64,000 bases of DNA from Flagellimonas aequoris (GTDB taxonomy: Bacteria; Bacteroidota; Bacteroidia; Flavobacteriales; Flavobacteriaceae). Shown here piece after piece: positions 1 through 8,354 of the stretch. Position 1 is the first letter of the stretch. Each line of letters begins with the position of its first letter. The stretch covers positions 124,001 through 188,000 of the forward strand of contig NZ_QXFJ01000017.1 of the NCBI RefSeq assembly GCF_003584165.1, in the 5' to 3' direction. The position numbers and the translations under genes are program-made. The notes under the pieces were generated by a model. It was not told the DNA's origin and made no database searches. It saw only the letters and a list, made by a program, of their open reading frames with translations.

Positions 1-1803
1 GCCTTCCTTTCAGGGGGATACAGCGGTAACCTAACCGTTTACGGATTGCCCTCGGGAAGGATGTTCAAGGAGATTCCTGTATTCTCCCAGTTCCCAACAT
101 CGGGATATGGGTATTCCGAAGAAACCGTGCCGATGTTGAACACCTCCCATGGATTTGTACCTTGGGACGATGCGCACCACCCTGACATTTCACAGACCAA
201 TGGCGAGTTGGATGGACGATGGATTTTTATCAATGGAAACAATACCCCTCGTATCGCTAGGGTTGACCTCAGCACTTTTGAGACCGCGGAGATCATCGAG
301 GTCCCCAACAGTGCCGGGAACCACAGTTCTTCCTTCATTACGGAGAACACCGAATATGTAGTGGCCGGTACCCGATTTTCTGTTCCCGTACCCCAACGTG
401 ATATGCCCATAAATGAATATAAGGGAAACTTTAAGGGTGCCCTGACCTTTATCAGTGTCGATCCTGAACACGGTCACATGGCCATCAAGTTTCAACTCTT
501 GATGCCAGGTTTCAATTACGACCTCTCCCATCCCGGCCGTGGAAAGTCCCATGGTTGGTTCTTCTTTACCACCTATAATACGGAAGAGGCCAATTCCCTT
601 TTGGAAGTGAACGCTTCCCAAAACGACAAGGATTTTATTGCTGCCATCAACTGGAAGAAAATTGAGGAATATGTGAACAACGGTGGCGGCACCAAAATGC
701 CTGCCAATTATGCACACAATGTATACGATGAACACTCCCATACCGGGACATCCACCATGCGCAATGAGGTATTGACCGTTGATCCAACCAAGGTACCGGG
801 AGCGGTTTATTTTCTTCCCACTCCAAAATCCCCCCATGGATGTGACGTAGATCCAACAGGACAATATATCATTGGCAATGGTAAACTCTCCGCTGATTTG
901 ACCGTACACTCCTTTGATAAAATGATTGCGGCCATAGAAGGCCAGAAATTTGATGGGGAGGCCTATGGTATCCCAATCCTGAAATTTGAGGATGTATTGG
1001 CAGGACAGGTAAAAAGTGGTGGCCTTGGCCCACTGCATACCGAGTTTGATGGTAAGGGCAATGCCTATACCACATTCTTTATCTCTTCCGAGGTGGTAAA
1101 ATGGCAATTGGGCACTTGGGAGGTAATCGACAGAAAACCCACCTATTATTCCGTGGGTCACCTAATGATCCCAGGGGGCAATTCCAGAAAGCCTTTTGGA
1201 AAATATGTAGTGGCCATGAACAAGATCACCAAGGACCGTTATTTGCCTACCGGCCCTGAAATGGAACACTCGGCCCAATTATATGATATTTCCGGTGACA
1301 AAATGGAATTGCTCTATGATTTCCCCACCCATGGGGAGCCCCATTATGCGGCTGGATGTCCCGCAGAACTATTAACCTCGAATTCCAAGAAAATCTATCG
1401 ATTGGATGAAAACAGGCACCCCTACGCAGTGACTTCCGCAGACGGATCGAAAGTGGTACGTGACGGAAATGAGGTCCATGTGTACATGTCCACCATTCGA
1501 AGCCACTTTACCCCGGACAACATCGAAGGTATCAAGGTCGGCGACAAGGTATATTTCCACATCACCAACCACGAACAGGATTTTGATGTACCCCATGGCT
1601 TTGCCATCCTCGGCCAAAACTCATCCGAGCTCCTCGTGATGCCCGGACAGACCAAGACCTCTGTTTGGGAACCTAAGCAAGTTGGGGTATGGCCGTTCTA
1701 TTGCACGGATTTCTGTTCTGCACTGCACCAAGAGATGCAAGGGTATGTCAGGGTCTCCCCTGCGAATTCCAATACGGAGCTCAAATGGTCCCTCGGCGAA
1801 TAA
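1..1803 (+). CDS. nosZ: nitrous-oxide reductase NosZ, clade II type (5' end outside window)
   Basis: Periplasmic copper enzyme reducing N2O to N2, the last step of denitrification. The frame is open from base 1, so the signal peptide and first propeller residues lie outside; about 600 residues remain. The beta-propeller carries the CuZ-type signature D-x-HHP-x-x-S near base 175, with further conserved His in GHLMIPGGN (about 1158), MEHSAQ (about 1261) and EPHYAAG (about 1337). The C-terminal cupredoxin domain holds the CuA motif C-x3-C-x3-H-x2-M at about 1702-1740. The HHPxxS form and the neighbours (membrane protein, nosL, nosD, nosF, nosY; no nosR seen) are those known for clade II NosZ of Bacteroidota. 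A perfect 9-bp hairpin follows the stop. Function is certain by family; clade assignment is by motif only. Confidence 0.97.
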   Translation, partial: AFLSGGYSGNLTVYGLPSGRMFKEIPVFSQFPTSGYGYSEETVPMLNTSHGFVPWDDAHHPDISQTNGELDGRWIFINGNNTPRIARVDLSTFETAEIIEVPNSAGNHSSSFITENTEYVVAGTRFSVPVPQRDMPINEYKGNFKGALTFISVDPEHGHMAIKFQLLMPGFNYDLSHPGRGKSHGWFFFTTYNTEEANSLLEVNASQNDKDFIAAINWKKIEEYVNNGGGTKMPANYAHNVYDEHSHTGTSTMRNEVLTVDPTKVPGAVYFLPTPKSPHGCDVDPTGQYIIGNGKLSADLTVHSFDKMIAAIEGQKFDGEAYGIPILKFEDVLAGQVKSGGLGPLHTEFDGKGNAYTTFFISSEVVKWQLGTWEVIDRKPTYYSVGHLMIPGGNSRKPFGKYVVAMNKITKDRYLPTGPEMEHSAQLYDISGDKMELLYDFPTHGEPHYAAGCPAELLTSNSKKIYRLDENRHPYAVTSADGSKVVRDGNEVHVYMSTIRSHFTPDNIEGIKVGDKVYFHITNHEQDFDVPHGFAILGQNSSELLVMPGQTKTSVWEPKQVGVWPFYCTDFCSALHQEMQGYVRVSPANSNTELKWSLGE

Positions 1804-1827
1804 TTTGATGTATTGTCTTCATTGAAC

Positions 1828-1859
1828 AAAGCGGGCTGTGTCGATGACCTGCCCGCTTT
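1828..1859 (+). terminator. hairpin after nosZ
   Basis: Perfect 9-bp inverted repeat AAAGCGGGC (1828-1836) / GCCCGCTTT (1851-1859) with a 14-nt loop, 24 bases after the nosZ stop and followed only by a short T/A stretch. It may partly terminate or stabilise the nosZ transcript before the accessory genes. Confidence 0.6.
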
Positions 1860-1934
1860 AATCCCTAATTTCAGTATATCGACATCAATCCACCAAAAAT
1901 CATATTCAATTTGGAACCTCTAAATCAAAGAAAA

Positions 1935-2549
1935 ATGAAAAAGGCTGGTATTTTAATGATCCTTGGCCCACTCTTCCTATTGGGATTGTATGTCTTCCCC
2001 CTTTGGAACATTATGTTGGGTGCCCCCCAATATCCCGATCCGTTGGGATTGAATATCCACATCAATGGTCTACGGGGCGTGAGCGAATTTGATATACAGA
2101 ACATCGATGGCCTGAACCACTATATCGGTATGCACACCTTGCCCAAAGCTGAGGAAATGTGGGAATTTGGCACTTTTCCCATGGTCATAGGAATCATGGT
2201 AGGTATTGGAGTATTGATCGGTGTTTTGGGATATCTGGGCAAAGTAAGCTATAAATGGTTCCTCGGGTGGTTCCTATTGATGTCCATATTGGGAATATTG
2301 GGCATGTACGATTTCAATGAATGGCTGGTGGACTATGGTACCAACTTGGATCCCAATGCCATTATGAAATTGACCAATCCCGATGGAAGTCCGATGACCT
2401 ACAAGCCCCCCCTATTGGGCCATGTAAAAATGCTCAATTTTGACGTCACCTCTTTGCCATCCACAGGTGCCTGGCTCATGTTCATGGGTATGATGCTCAC
2501 CTTGGTGGCTGCATTCATGGGCTGGAAAAGCACAAAAAACCAAAATTGA
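1935..2549 (+). CDS. NosZ-linked four-helix membrane protein
   Basis: A 204-residue integral membrane protein with about four hydrophobic helices (roughly residues 4-22, 84-106, 110-130 and 178-200) and a long loop between helices 1 and 2. It sits between nosZ and nosL, where Bacteroidota nos clusters commonly carry such an uncharacterised membrane protein; a role in copper delivery or electron supply to NosZ is inference. The ATG at 1935 was preferred to a TTG at 1911 because the hydrophobic helix begins right after it and the extra residues look like leader. The stop is 7 bases before nosL, so the two are probably co-transcribed. I recognise no catalytic motif. Confidence 0.8.
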   Translation: MKKAGILMILGPLFLLGLYVFPLWNIMLGAPQYPDPLGLNIHINGLRGVSEFDIQNIDGLNHYIGMHTLPKAEEMWEFGTFPMVIGIMVGIGVLIGVLGYLGKVSYKWFLGWFLLMSILGILGMYDFNEWLVDYGTNLDPNAIMKLTNPDGSPMTYKPPLLGHVKMLNFDVTSLPSTGAWLMFMGMMLTLVAAFMGWKSTKNQN

Positions 2550-2556
2550 CGATCCA

Positions 2557-2997
2557 ATGAAAAAACTATTTTTCTCTTTATTTTTGGTCGGGGTCCTGTC
2601 CTTGGGCTGCCAAGTCCGTCCAAAGCCCATTGATTACGGGCATGTCGGCTGCCACTATTGTAGTATGACCATTGTTGACCAACAACATGCCGCCCAATTG
2701 GTGACCAAAAAGGGCAAGGTCTTCAACTTTGATGCCGTTGAATGCATGATGAACCAGTTGAAAGATGAGGACGGAACCGCCATGGCCCTATTTCTGGTAA
2801 ATGATTTTGATCGACCGGGAGAACTGACCGATGCCACCAAGGCCACCTATTTGATCAGTGAGAACATTCCAAGTCCCATGGGGGCATTTTTAAGTGCCTT
2901 TTCAGAAGAAGAAGCCGCCCTACATGTAAAGGACGTCAATGGAGGGGAACTCTTGACTTGGAACGCACTGAAACAACAATTTAAATTAGACTTCTAA
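2557..2997 (+). CDS. nosL: NosL copper chaperone lipoprotein
   Basis: NosL-family lipoprotein, known to bind Cu(I) and to supply copper to NosZ outside the inner membrane. A short hydrophobic leader ends in the lipobox LSLGC (Cys18), so the mature protein should be lipid-anchored. Directly after comes the conserved metal motif C-x2-C-x-M (Cys32, Cys35, Met37), then FDAVECMM, another typical NosL segment. At 146 residues it has normal family length. It is 7 bases downstream of the membrane protein and 10 bases upstream of a cupin gene, in the same direction, so it belongs to the nos operon. Confidence 0.93.
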   Translation: MKKLFFSLFLVGVLSLGCQVRPKPIDYGHVGCHYCSMTIVDQQHAAQLVTKKGKVFNFDAVECMMNQLKDEDGTAMALFLVNDFDRPGELTDATKATYLISENIPSPMGAFLSAFSEEEAALHVKDVNGGELLTWNALKQQFKLDF

Positions 2998-3007
2998 CCT
3001 TTGAACC

Positions 3008-3307
3008 ATGTATGCCATAGCCATCGACAATACCATTGCCCAGCAATCATTCGACGGTCTACAGATCGAATATCTGGTCAAAACACCTTCATTGGAAATT
3101 TTGAGCATCAGTTTGGCCAGGGATGCCGTCTTTCCAAAGCATATATCTCCCAAAGATGTCCATTTGGTCGTTTTGGAGGGCTCTATCGATTTTTATATCG
3201 AGAACCAAATCGTTACTTTAACGGTACAACAACATTTTGGCTTTTCCAAAGGGGTAGAACACTGGGTGAAGGCCAATACAGATGCTAAATTCTTGATAAT
3301 CCGGTAG
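3008..3307 (+). CDS. small cupin-domain protein in nos cluster
   Basis: A 99-residue single-domain cupin, judged by the beta-barrel pattern: VFPKHISPKDVHLVVLEG (first cupin box, with His) and LTVQQHFGFSKGVEHWV (second box, two His). No signal peptide, so probably cytoplasmic. These proteins bind a metal or small ligand, but the sequence does not tell which. The stop codon TAG overlaps by one base a GTG that can start the next gene, which suggests translational coupling. A role in sensing or buffering copper within the nos operon is inference from position only. Confidence 0.8.
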   Translation: MYAIAIDNTIAQQSFDGLQIEYLVKTPSLEILSISLARDAVFPKHISPKDVHLVVLEGSIDFYIENQIVTLTVQQHFGFSKGVEHWVKANTDAKFLIIR

Positions 3308-3747
3308 TGGATATGGTACCCAAGGCAATAATCTTCATTCATTTGTTGGCTGCCACGATATGGACAGGGGGACATTTGATCCTTGCCCTTGGCATTTTGC
3401 CCAGGGCACTGAAAAAGAATGATTTTTCCATTATCGCCCAATTTGAGGAGCGGTATGAGAAAATAGGCATCCCTTCCCTATTGATCTTGGTGGTTACCGG
3501 TATCTATATGGCCACAGTGTACGCCCCATCCTTTTTCGATTGGGATTTAGGGGACCATTATACCCGGCATATTGCCTTAAAATTGATGTTGTTACTGATT
3601 ACGATAGGATTGGCCATCCATGCCCGGTTCTTCTTGATACCTAAAGAGAAATTACAGCCTTTGGCATGGCATATCATCGGGGTCACCATCACTGCTGTCC
3701 TATTTGTTTTGGTCGGGTTCAGTGCACGAAGTGGAGGAATTTTATGA
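3307..3747 (+). CDS. CopD-like membrane protein
   Basis: A 146-residue four-helix membrane protein resembling CopD/DUF2269-type copper-resistance permeases: the N-terminus HLLAATIWTGGHLILAL carries His and Trp-Gly in the first helix, as in that family, and further His lie in the helix-3 region (HYTRHIALK, HARFF) and near helix 4 (LAWHIIG). Start is either the GTG at 3307, overlapping the cupin stop, or the ATG at 3313; both give the same protein apart from two residues. The stop overlaps the nosD start (ATGA), so translation is coupled. Copper uptake or heme-linked electron transfer for NosZ maturation is plausible but not shown. Confidence 0.8.
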   Translation: MDMVPKAIIFIHLLAATIWTGGHLILALGILPRALKKNDFSIIAQFEERYEKIGIPSLLILVVTGIYMATVYAPSFFDWDLGDHYTRHIALKLMLLLITIGLAIHARFFLIPKEKLQPLAWHIIGVTITAVLFVLVGFSARSGGIL

Positions 3748-4994
3748 GAACGGACACACAACATAACGCCTATATGCTAGTATGCATCCTGCTGGTGCTC
3801 ACCCAAACCGTCATGGCCAAGACTTGGACCGTTTGCACTTCTTGTGAGCACAGCTCGATCAAGGGGACCATTGAACGTGCCGAGGCCCATGACACCCTAT
3901 TGGTACAAAAGGGCACATACCGGGAATATGAGATCCTGGTGGATAAACCTTTATATATCAAGGGTATTGGATACCCCATTGTCGATGGGGAGAAAAAAGG
4001 GGAGATTTTTCAGGTTCGATCGGACCACGTGACCTTGGATGGTCTTTTCATTATCAATGTCGGGGTCAGCTACACCAAGGACAATGCTGCCATTCGGGTG
4101 ATACAGAGCAAGGATTTTCTCATCCAGAATATGGTCTTGGAACAATTGTTCTTCGGTATCTATCTGGAAAAGTCCTCCCATGGCAAAGTGTACCACAATA
4201 GGATTATCGGGGAGGCCGTGGATGAATACAATTCGGGCAATGGTATACAACTTTGGTATTCATCGGATATAGAAGTGCGCAAAAATCATGTCCAGGGAAC
4301 GCGGGACGGCATTTATCTGGAGTTTTCCGATCAGATTACCATCACAGGAAACACCAGTATGGACAATCTTCGATACGGGCTCCATTTTATGTTTTCCAAC
4401 CATGATGTCTACACCCATAATACCTTTGAGAACAATGGTGCTGGGGTAGCGGTGATGTTCTCCAAGTTCATCACCATGAAAAACAATACTTTTCGAAAGA
4501 ACTGGGGCACCGCGGCCTATGGCATGCTGTTGAAAGAGATCAATGATGCGGAAATCAGCAACAACACCTTTGAGGAAAACACCATTGGCATCAATATCGA
4601 GGGATCGAACCGGATAGACTATACCGATAATGACTTTATAGGCAACGGTTGGGCCATTCGGGTGATAGGAGCCTGTTATACCAACACATTCAAAGGGAAT
4701 AATTTCTTGTACAATTCCTTTGACATCTCTTATAACAGTAAACTTAACGACAACATTTTCGAAAGTAATTATTGGAGCAGTTATACCGGCTACGATCTGG
4801 ATAGGAATGGCATTGGCGATGTGCCCTATCGTCCTGTCAAACTGTTTTCCTACGTAGTGAACCGTACCCCGGAGACGATTGTCCTTTTACGGAGCCTGTT
4901 CATGGATATCATCGATTTCTCCGAAAGGGTCTCCCCGGTATTCACTCCGGACAATCTGCAAGATGCCCAACCTCTAATGAAGATACGACCATGA
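3744..4994 (+). CDS. nosD: NosD periplasmic copper-site maturation protein
   Basis: NosD is a periplasmic right-handed beta-helix protein needed to assemble the CuZ cluster of NosZ. The protein (416 residues) begins with a signal peptide (about residues 1-25, ending TVMA), followed by many solenoid repeats built on N-x-[FIV] turns such as GNTSMDN, HNTFENN, NNTFRKN and NNTFEEN, the pattern of the NosD/CASH family. The ATG at 3744 was chosen because it overlaps the upstream stop as ATGA, is preceded by GGAGG and starts the signal peptide; longer upstream extensions read through the CopD-like gene. Its own stop overlaps nosF as ATGA. It works with NosF and NosY as the ABC-linked maturation complex. 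Confidence 0.95.
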   Translation: MRTDTQHNAYMLVCILLVLTQTVMAKTWTVCTSCEHSSIKGTIERAEAHDTLLVQKGTYREYEILVDKPLYIKGIGYPIVDGEKKGEIFQVRSDHVTLDGLFIINVGVSYTKDNAAIRVIQSKDFLIQNMVLEQLFFGIYLEKSSHGKVYHNRIIGEAVDEYNSGNGIQLWYSSDIEVRKNHVQGTRDGIYLEFSDQITITGNTSMDNLRYGLHFMFSNHDVYTHNTFENNGAGVAVMFSKFITMKNNTFRKNWGTAAYGMLLKEINDAEISNNTFEENTIGINIEGSNRIDYTDNDFIGNGWAIRVIGACYTNTFKGNNFLYNSFDISYNSKLNDNIFESNYWSSYTGYDLDRNGIGDVPYRPVKLFSYVVNRTPETIVLLRSLFMDIIDFSERVSPVFTPDNLQDAQPLMKIRP

Positions 4995-5713
4995 CCATAG
5001 AAATAAACAATTTATACAAAAAATTTGGCAAGAACCAAGTGTTAAAAGGTGTGGATCTGAACATTGGCAAAGGTCATATTTATGCAGTGTTGGGACCTAA
5101 TGGTTCTGGCAAGACCACCTTGATCAAAAGTATCTTGGGGATGGTCATTCCTGACAAAGGGGACATCTCCATTCTGGAAAAGTCCATAAAAAAAGATTGG
5201 AGGTATCGCAAGCAGATCAATTATCTTCCACAGATTGCCAACTTTCCGCCAAATATCAAGGTCAAAGAACTGCTTCATATGATCAAAGACCTGAGGAACA
5301 GTCCCAGCGAAGAAGAAACACTGATTGCTTTATTCGGTCTGGAACCCTTTCTAAGCAAAAAACTATCCACCCTATCGGGAGGTACCAAACAAAAGGTGAA
5401 CATTGTCCTGACCTTTATGTTCGACAGTCCCTTGATCATCCTCGATGAACCTACTACGGGCCTCGATCCAAAGGCCTTGATATGCTTAAAAGGATTGATA
5501 CTAAATGAAAAAGCAAAAGGAAAGACCATTCTGATCACTTCCCATATCATGCAATTTGTAGAGGAAATGGCCGATGAGGTCTTGTATCTTCTTGAGGGGG
5601 AGATTTATTTTAAAGGAACCATCGGGCAATTGATGGAACAGACCGGGCAACATGATTTTGAACATGCCATCGCGGCCCTAACAACCACAGAAAGCCATGC
5701 TGAAAATTCTTAA
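4991..5713 (+). CDS. nosF: NosF ABC transporter ATPase
   Basis: Cytoplasmic ATPase of the NosDFY complex that matures the copper sites of NosZ. Clear ABC motifs: Walker A GPNGSGKTT (residues 35-43), Q-loop PQIANFPP (80-87), signature LSGGTK (128-133), Walker B LIILDEP (148-154) and H-loop TSH (near 185). Length 240 is typical of a single nucleotide-binding domain. The start overlaps the nosD stop by 4 bases and the end overlaps nosY by 17, so nosD-nosF-nosY are translated as a block. Confidence 0.95.
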   Translation: MTIEINNLYKKFGKNQVLKGVDLNIGKGHIYAVLGPNGSGKTTLIKSILGMVIPDKGDISILEKSIKKDWRYRKQINYLPQIANFPPNIKVKELLHMIKDLRNSPSEEETLIALFGLEPFLSKKLSTLSGGTKQKVNIVLTFMFDSPLIILDEPTTGLDPKALICLKGLILNEKAKGKTILITSHIMQFVEEMADEVLYLLEGEIYFKGTIGQLMEQTGQHDFEHAIAALTTTESHAENS

Positions 5714-6479
5714 ATATAGTTTTTATGACCTTATCCGTAGCCGTTGGAGTTACGTTTATTTTTTGTTCTACCTCACTTTGGGTTTCGTGCTGTTGTTCCT
5801 GAACAATGATGTCTCCAAGGCCGTGATCACCCTGATGAACGTGATCATTGTCCTTATTCCCTTGATAGGGACCATTTTCGGGGTAATGTACTACTACAAT
5901 TCACGGGAGTTCACGGAACTCCTCTTGGCGCAACCCATTAAACGCAGTTCCATTTTTATGGGACAATATTTAGGTGTTGCCGGTTCATTGACCTTGAGCC
6001 TGGTTCTAGGCTTGGGCATTCCCTTTGTCCTATATGGCCTTTTGCGGAGCAATGCCATCTTTGATTTCTCCCTCCTATTGGTAACAGGTGCATTTTTGAC
6101 CTTTATTTTTGTGGGGCTGTCCTTCGTCATTGCCATATCCAACGAAAACAAGATCAAGGGATTCGGGTACGCCGTACTGTTATGGCTCTTTTTGGCCGTG
6201 GTGTATGATGGGCTGTTCCTGATGTCGCTCATCGTGTTCGAGGAATATCCCTTGGACACCTTTTCCTTGGTGGCGACCATGCTCAACCCCATTGACCTTT
6301 CGAGGATCTTGATCCTCCTCAAATTGGATATTTCAGCCCTGTTGGGGTATACCGGGGCCATATTTAAAAAGTTCTTTGGTACCGACCTCGGCTTTCTGGT
6401 CTCCATGGCCGTTCTATTTTTATGGACAGTTTTACCCATTTTAGGACTGCGCCATAAGGCCAAAAGAAAGGATTTTTAA
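5697..6479 (+). CDS. nosY: NosY ABC transporter permease
   Basis: Membrane partner of NosF in the NosDFY system. The 260-residue protein has about six hydrophobic helices and the NosY/ABC-2 style N-terminus (YSFYDLIRSRWSY) and the segment EFTELLLAQPIKRSS, a hallmark of this permease family. It starts inside the 3' end of nosF (17-base overlap), implying coupled translation. NosDFY is thought to move a sulfur species or to couple ATP use to copper loading in the periplasm; the sequence does not decide. Confidence 0.94.
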   Translation: MLKILKYSFYDLIRSRWSYVYFLFYLTLGFVLLFLNNDVSKAVITLMNVIIVLIPLIGTIFGVMYYYNSREFTELLLAQPIKRSSIFMGQYLGVAGSLTLSLVLGLGIPFVLYGLLRSNAIFDFSLLLVTGAFLTFIFVGLSFVIAISNENKIKGFGYAVLLWLFLAVVYDGLFLMSLIVFEEYPLDTFSLVATMLNPIDLSRILILLKLDISALLGYTGAIFKKFFGTDLGFLVSMAVLFLWTVLPILGLRHKAKRKDF

Positions 6480-6511
6480 GACTTATCCCAGGTTTTTATA
6501 AATTATAAGGC

Positions 6512-7714
6512 GTGAAGGACAGTATACATCAACGGCATATTCGGGTGGCAATTTCTTATTTCGCCATGGCCGCCCTGTTGGGAGTTTTACTGCGCTTCTA
6601 TCCTATTTTCTCCTTTGGTTTCAACTACAGATATATGGTCCATGCCCATTCACACATTGCATTGCTTGGATGGGTATATGTAGCCTTGACCACACTGATC
6701 CATTACTGTTTTGTGGAAAAGGGTACCTCGGATAAAAAATATACACGTATCTTTTGGTTTACCCAGGTTTCATTGGTCGGCATGTTGCTCACCTTTCCGT
6801 TCCAAGGGTATGCGTTGTTTTCCATATTTTTTTCCACCTTGTTCCTCATCATGTCCTATGTGTTCTTCCATTATTTTTCCAGAAACAGCGACCCAAAATT
6901 CAGGCATGGTAACAGTCTACGATGTATAAGGGCAGCACTTTGGTATATGGTCATCTCCAGTTTGGGGCCTTGGGCACTGGGGATCATCATGGGTACTTTG
7001 GGGGCCCAATCCATTTGGTATCGGTTGGCCATCTATTTTTATCTCCATTTTCAATACAATGGATGGATGCTCCTGGCCTTGATCGGGCTGTTTCTCTTTG
7101 CGATGGAACGGCGCGACATGGTGATACCCAAAAAAAGTTTTATGTGGTTTTCTTGGATATTGAACGCAGGGGTCGTGCTCACCTTTTTTCTATCCACATT
7201 GTGGATAGAACCACCACCCTTGTTATATGTCCTTGCAGGAATTGGAGCGATTGCACAGGGCTGTGGCCTTGTCCTATTGTGGGCCATGGCCAAATATGAC
7301 ATTAAAGTACTGCCCCTTTCAAAACTACAGGCTTTGCTAATGAAGACCGCGGTGTTTCTCGTATTTATCAAAATAGCCTTACAATTGCTGACCGCCCTAC
7401 CCTATTTTGCACGGATCGCGACCATGTATCTTGACCTTACCATTGGTTATCTACATATGACTTTTCTGGGGATGATCAGTATCGGGCTTTTCTTTTTGGT
7501 GGATTATTTTGGTCTGTTCGTGATATCAAAGAAAGCGTACCAATGGTATTTTTGGGGATTCCTTGTAACTGAAATCCTTATTTTTTATAAAGGATTTGCT
7601 GCCTGGGTACAATGGCCCATCTTTAAAGGCTATATGGAAATCCTGGCCTTGGTGAGTTTATCCATACTATGCGGCCTACTTTTATTGATGGTCTTAAACC
7701 GAAATCGAACATAA
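6512..7714 (+). CDS. heme-copper-oxidase-like membrane protein of nos cluster
   Basis: A 400-residue polytopic membrane protein with about 12 hydrophobic helices and few soluble loops. No exact family is recognised, but three His-bearing helix ends resemble heme-copper oxidase subunit I: VHAHSHIALLGW (about residues 42-53, like the H-x-H helix of CcoN and NorB), FYLHFQYNGWM (about 175-185) and GYLHMTFLGM (about 313-322). This suggests a heme- or copper-binding relative rather than a transporter. It starts with GTG at 6512, 32 bases after nosY and preceded by AAGG, so it is likely the last gene of the nos operon. Possible roles: quinol-side electron entry to NosZ, or NO handling. Function is inference; it lacks the full ligand set of a proven oxidase. 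Confidence 0.7.
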   Translation: MKDSIHQRHIRVAISYFAMAALLGVLLRFYPIFSFGFNYRYMVHAHSHIALLGWVYVALTTLIHYCFVEKGTSDKKYTRIFWFTQVSLVGMLLTFPFQGYALFSIFFSTLFLIMSYVFFHYFSRNSDPKFRHGNSLRCIRAALWYMVISSLGPWALGIIMGTLGAQSIWYRLAIYFYLHFQYNGWMLLALIGLFLFAMERRDMVIPKKSFMWFSWILNAGVVLTFFLSTLWIEPPPLLYVLAGIGAIAQGCGLVLLWAMAKYDIKVLPLSKLQALLMKTAVFLVFIKIALQLLTALPYFARIATMYLDLTIGYLHMTFLGMISIGLFFLVDYFGLFVISKKAYQWYFWGFLVTEILIFYKGFAAWVQWPIFKGYMEILALVSLSILCGLLLLMVLNRNRT

Positions 7715-7795
7715 GATTCTGAGTATGTCGCCCTACTTTGACATAAAGTGTATATTTGAGACCGATTGGCGTTCCCGATGCGGAAAAATAATAAG

Positions 7796-7833
7796 GGACA
7801 TTTTTGTCCGAATTATAATAAATGTTATCTTTG
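7796..7833 (+). promoter_or_regulatory. rrf2 promoter with GGACA/TGTCC operator
   Basis: Inverted repeat GGACATTTTTGTCC (7796-7809) overlaps the -33 TTG (7804-7806) of an exact Bacteroidota promoter: 19 bases, then TATCTTTG (7826-7833), 18 bases before the ATG. Overlap with -33 fits repression, and the position fits autoregulation by the Rrf2 protein. The same repeat recurs at 8309, 34711 and 35106, and with one mismatch at 22057. Confidence 0.8.
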
Positions 7834-7851
7834 TAACGAATAAATTTAGCA

Positions 7852-8289
7852 ATGATGTTTTCAAAAGCCTGTGAGTATGGTATTCGCGCTGCGGTCTATG
7901 TCGCATTGCAATCCTTGGATGGAAGACGTGTCAGTGTCAATGAAATTGCTGAAGAAATTGATTCCCCGATTGCTTTCACGGCCAAAATCCTGCAACAGCT
8001 CTCGAGGAGCAAGGTCATCCATTCTGTCAAGGGCCCCACAGGTGGCTTTGAGTTGGACCGAACCGAGATGGATACCGTAAAATTAAGTATGATCGTCCAT
8101 GCCATCGATGGGGATGATATCTATGTTGGCTGTGGCCTTGGACTCAAGGAGTGCAACGCAAACCAGCCATGTCCTCTCCACGACAAGTTTGTCGATATCA
8201 GGACCGATCTAAAGAATATGTTGGAAAATACGAGTTTGTACGAACTGGCAACGGGACTGGAAGTTGGACTGACTTATTTGAAGCGTTAA
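7852..8289 (+). CDS. Rrf2-family Fe-S regulator (NsrR/IscR-like)
   Basis: Transcription factor of the Rrf2 family, 145 residues. The N-terminal winged helix (KACEYGIRAAVYVAL through KGPTGGFELDR) is textbook Rrf2. The three cysteines that bind a [2Fe-2S] or [4Fe-4S] cluster are Cys94, Cys101 and Cys107 (C-x6-C-x5-C), so it can sense NO, oxygen or cluster supply. Its gene is preceded by a palindrome over its own promoter, and the same palindrome precedes ric 65 bases downstream, which makes an NsrR-like NO-response role the best guess. Two ATG codons follow each other at 7852 and 7855; either may start. Confidence 0.92.
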   Translation: MMFSKACEYGIRAAVYVALQSLDGRRVSVNEIAEEIDSPIAFTAKILQQLSRSKVIHSVKGPTGGFELDRTEMDTVKLSMIVHAIDGDDIYVGCGLGLKECNANQPCPLHDKFVDIRTDLKNMLENTSLYELATGLEVGLTYLKR

Positions 8290-8308
8290 AAAAATTTAAA
8301 CCAATAAA

Positions 8309-8322
8309 GGACATTTTTGTCC
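8309..8322. promoter_or_regulatory. GGACA/TGTCC operator before ric
   Basis: Exact copy of the 14-base inverted repeat GGACATTTTTGTCC found at the rrf2 promoter, 33 bases upstream of the ric start. No good TAnnTTTG box follows at 19 bases, so this promoter may need an activator or use a weak -7. Confidence 0.75.
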
Positions 8323-8354
8323 TATTTATTAAAATAACATTTAATTCTAATATC

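Noticed and set aside
190-1161. 323-codon open frame on the minus strand under nosZ
   Set aside because: Fully antisense to nosZ, no domain pattern, and rich in residues expected from the reverse of a conserved frame.
7830-7838. TTTGTAAC before rrf2 as another ECF -35
   Set aside because: No ATC[CT]AA box at 15 bases; the bases are part of the TATCTTTG sigma-A -7 box.
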